Shown here one piece after another: positions 63,244 to 64,000 of a stretch of DNA of 64,000 nucleotides; the first letter of the stretch is position 1; every line of letters starts with the position of its first letter. The position numbers and the translations under genes are program-made. The stretch lies in assembly GCF_002105155.1 (NCBI RefSeq), contig NW_019029027.1, positions 62,001 to 126,000 on the forward strand, read 5' to 3'. Below the pieces are notes generated by a model. It saw only the letters and a list, made by a program, of their open reading frames with translations, ran no database searches and had not been told where the DNA came from. Source of the stretch: Lobosporangium transversale. Taxonomy: Eukaryota; Mortierellomycota; Mortierellomycetes; Mortierellales; Mortierellaceae.

Positions 63244-64000
63244 TTAATATCCAAAGTCCTCGTCATTTTCCTCCTCCTCCTCCTCCCCATATGCACTGCT
63301 ACCATCTTCTTCCTCCTCTTCATAGAAACCATCAACGGGTGATTCATACTCCTCTTCCTCGCCGTCATCCTCAAGAGAAGTCTCGGGAGTATCCTCATGT
63401 TGATCGTCGTCGGCGGTTATTGAAGGATCCTCTTGGTCATCCTCAGGGACCGCAAACGTCTCCACGTTTTCAATGGTAGTATCAGGGGACTCTTCGGTCT
63501 CTTCCTGCACACCGTCAGTGGTAGTTTCAGGAGACTCTTCAGTATCTTCCTGCATATCGCCCCCAGTCGTTGTATCGGGGAATTCTTCGGGTTGCTCTTG
63601 CACATCACTGTAAATGATTGTATCAGGAGACTCCTCAGGCTGCTCTTGCACATCGTCAGTGGTGGTTTCAGGGAACTCTTCAGTATCTTCCGGCATATCG
63701 TCATAAGTGGTGGTTTCAGGAGACTCTTCAGTATCTTCCTGCATATCGCCCCCAGTCGTTGTATCGGGGAATTCCTCGGGTTGCTCTTGCACATCACTGT
63801 AAATGATCGTATCAGGAGACTCCTCAGTCTTCACTTGCACATCGCTATCACTGGTAGTCTCGGGAGACTCTTCAGTATCTTCCTGTCCATCGCCATCAGT
63901 AATGGTATTAGGGATCTCATCGTCCTGTCCCTGCTCCTGCTGCTCCTGCTGCTCGAGCTCTTCCTCAGGCAAGCCAGGATCCTGGTCATCCTCGTGCTCA
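63244..64000 (-). CDS. Acidic tandem-repeat protein (5' end outside window)
   Basis: A frame open from the right edge to the stop at 63244 encodes at least 252 residues, overwhelmingly Glu, Asp, Thr, Pro and Gln. About nine units of 15-17 residues follow the pattern (D/G)DxQ-(E)xTEES-P-(D/E)TTT, with Gln-Glu-Gln-Pro variants. One pair of adjacent units is repeated almost exactly 180 bp apart (about 63515-63640 and 63690-63820), showing recent duplication within the array. The C-terminus is a poly-Glu/Asp block ending in EEEEEENDEDFGY. No domain, signal peptide or membrane segment is visible in this part, so function is unknown. It ends 200 bp upstream of the QTRT2 start on the same strand. 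Confidence 0.75.
   Translation of the reverse strand, partial: EHEDDQDPGLPEEELEQQEQQEQGQDDEIPNTITDGDGQEDTEESPETTSDSDVQVKTEESPDTIIYSDVQEQPEEFPDTTTGGDMQEDTEESPETTTYDDMPEDTEEFPETTTDDVQEQPEESPDTIIYSDVQEQPEEFPDTTTGGDMQEDTEESPETTTDGVQEETEESPDTTIENVETFAVPEDDQEDPSITADDDQHEDTPETSLEDDGEEEEYESPVDGFYEEEEEDGSSAYGEEEEEENDEDFGY

Noticed and set aside
63515-63830. Regular repeats examined as a possible CRISPR-like array
   Set aside because: Units are contiguous, in frame and coding, with no spacers; this is a protein minisatellite in a eukaryote.

Overview
The window looks like nuclear chromosomal DNA of an early-diverging filamentous fungus (Mucoromycota; Mortierella-type is my best guess). The evidence is short GT-AG introns of about 60-380 bp in nearly every gene, AT-rich spacers full of A or T runs of 18-35 bases, a lipid-droplet perilipin-like gene, a full-length neurofibromin, and housekeeping genes with fungal or animal-like architectures. 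I built exon models by joining open frames at GT-AG sites (one GC-AG). For most genes the exon lengths sum to a multiple of three with consistent phases, which supports the joins. Nothing here is plasmid-like, prokaryotic or viral.

Layout. 1-4626 (+): 3' part of a very large helical protein, tentatively a Mediator Med12-like subunit. 4724-6258 (-): mitochondrial-type tRNA m1A58 methyltransferase (TRM61 family). 6487-8353 (+): leucine carboxyl methyltransferase of PP2A (PPM1/LCMT1). 8437-10821 (-): Nup50/Nup2-type nucleoporin with a RanBP1 domain. 10822-20986: a 10-kb stretch with no supportable protein gene; its right end holds the leader exon and a 1.2-kb leader intron of the next gene. 20987-22531 (+): intronless, codon-biased perilipin-like lipid-droplet protein. 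22532-25555: no gene seen.

25556-31440 is a nest of related, decayed non-LTR (LINE-type) retrotransposon 3' ends on both strands, enclosing one intact tRNA-Thr(AGT). Two near-identical 0.78-kb copies form a large inverted repeat around the tRNA. A composite copy is flanked by a perfect 18-bp direct repeat, and a perfect 35-bp palindrome lies next to it.

32444-34355 (-): enolase-phosphatase E1 (methionine salvage) with a long N-terminal extension. 34824-36464 (+): RAD57/XRCC3-type RAD51 paralog. 37104-38385 (-): orphan protein with an adaptor mu/longin-like C-terminal part. 38506-39617 (-): YIP1/YIPF5. 39918-41910 (+): FAD synthase with an unusual N-terminal half. 42195-44327: weak or decayed openings. 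44328-45749 (-): divergent ADP/ATP-carrier-like mitochondrial carrier with two big insertions. 47445-57028 (+): 12-exon neurofibromin RasGAP (2,628 aa). 57961-59742 (+): eIF3 subunit i, whose first coding exon seems to be the ATG alone. 61030-63043 (-): QTRT2. 63244-64000 (-): acidic tandem-repeat protein running off the window.

Most genes sit in divergent or convergent pairs with short shared spacers (228, 468 and 300 bp between divergent starts; 83 and 97 bp between convergent ends). They do not form one pathway. Themes are tRNA modification (TRM61, QTRT2), PP2A and Ras signalling (LCMT1, NF1), trafficking (Nup50, YIP1, mu-like) and flavin, methionine and lipid metabolism.
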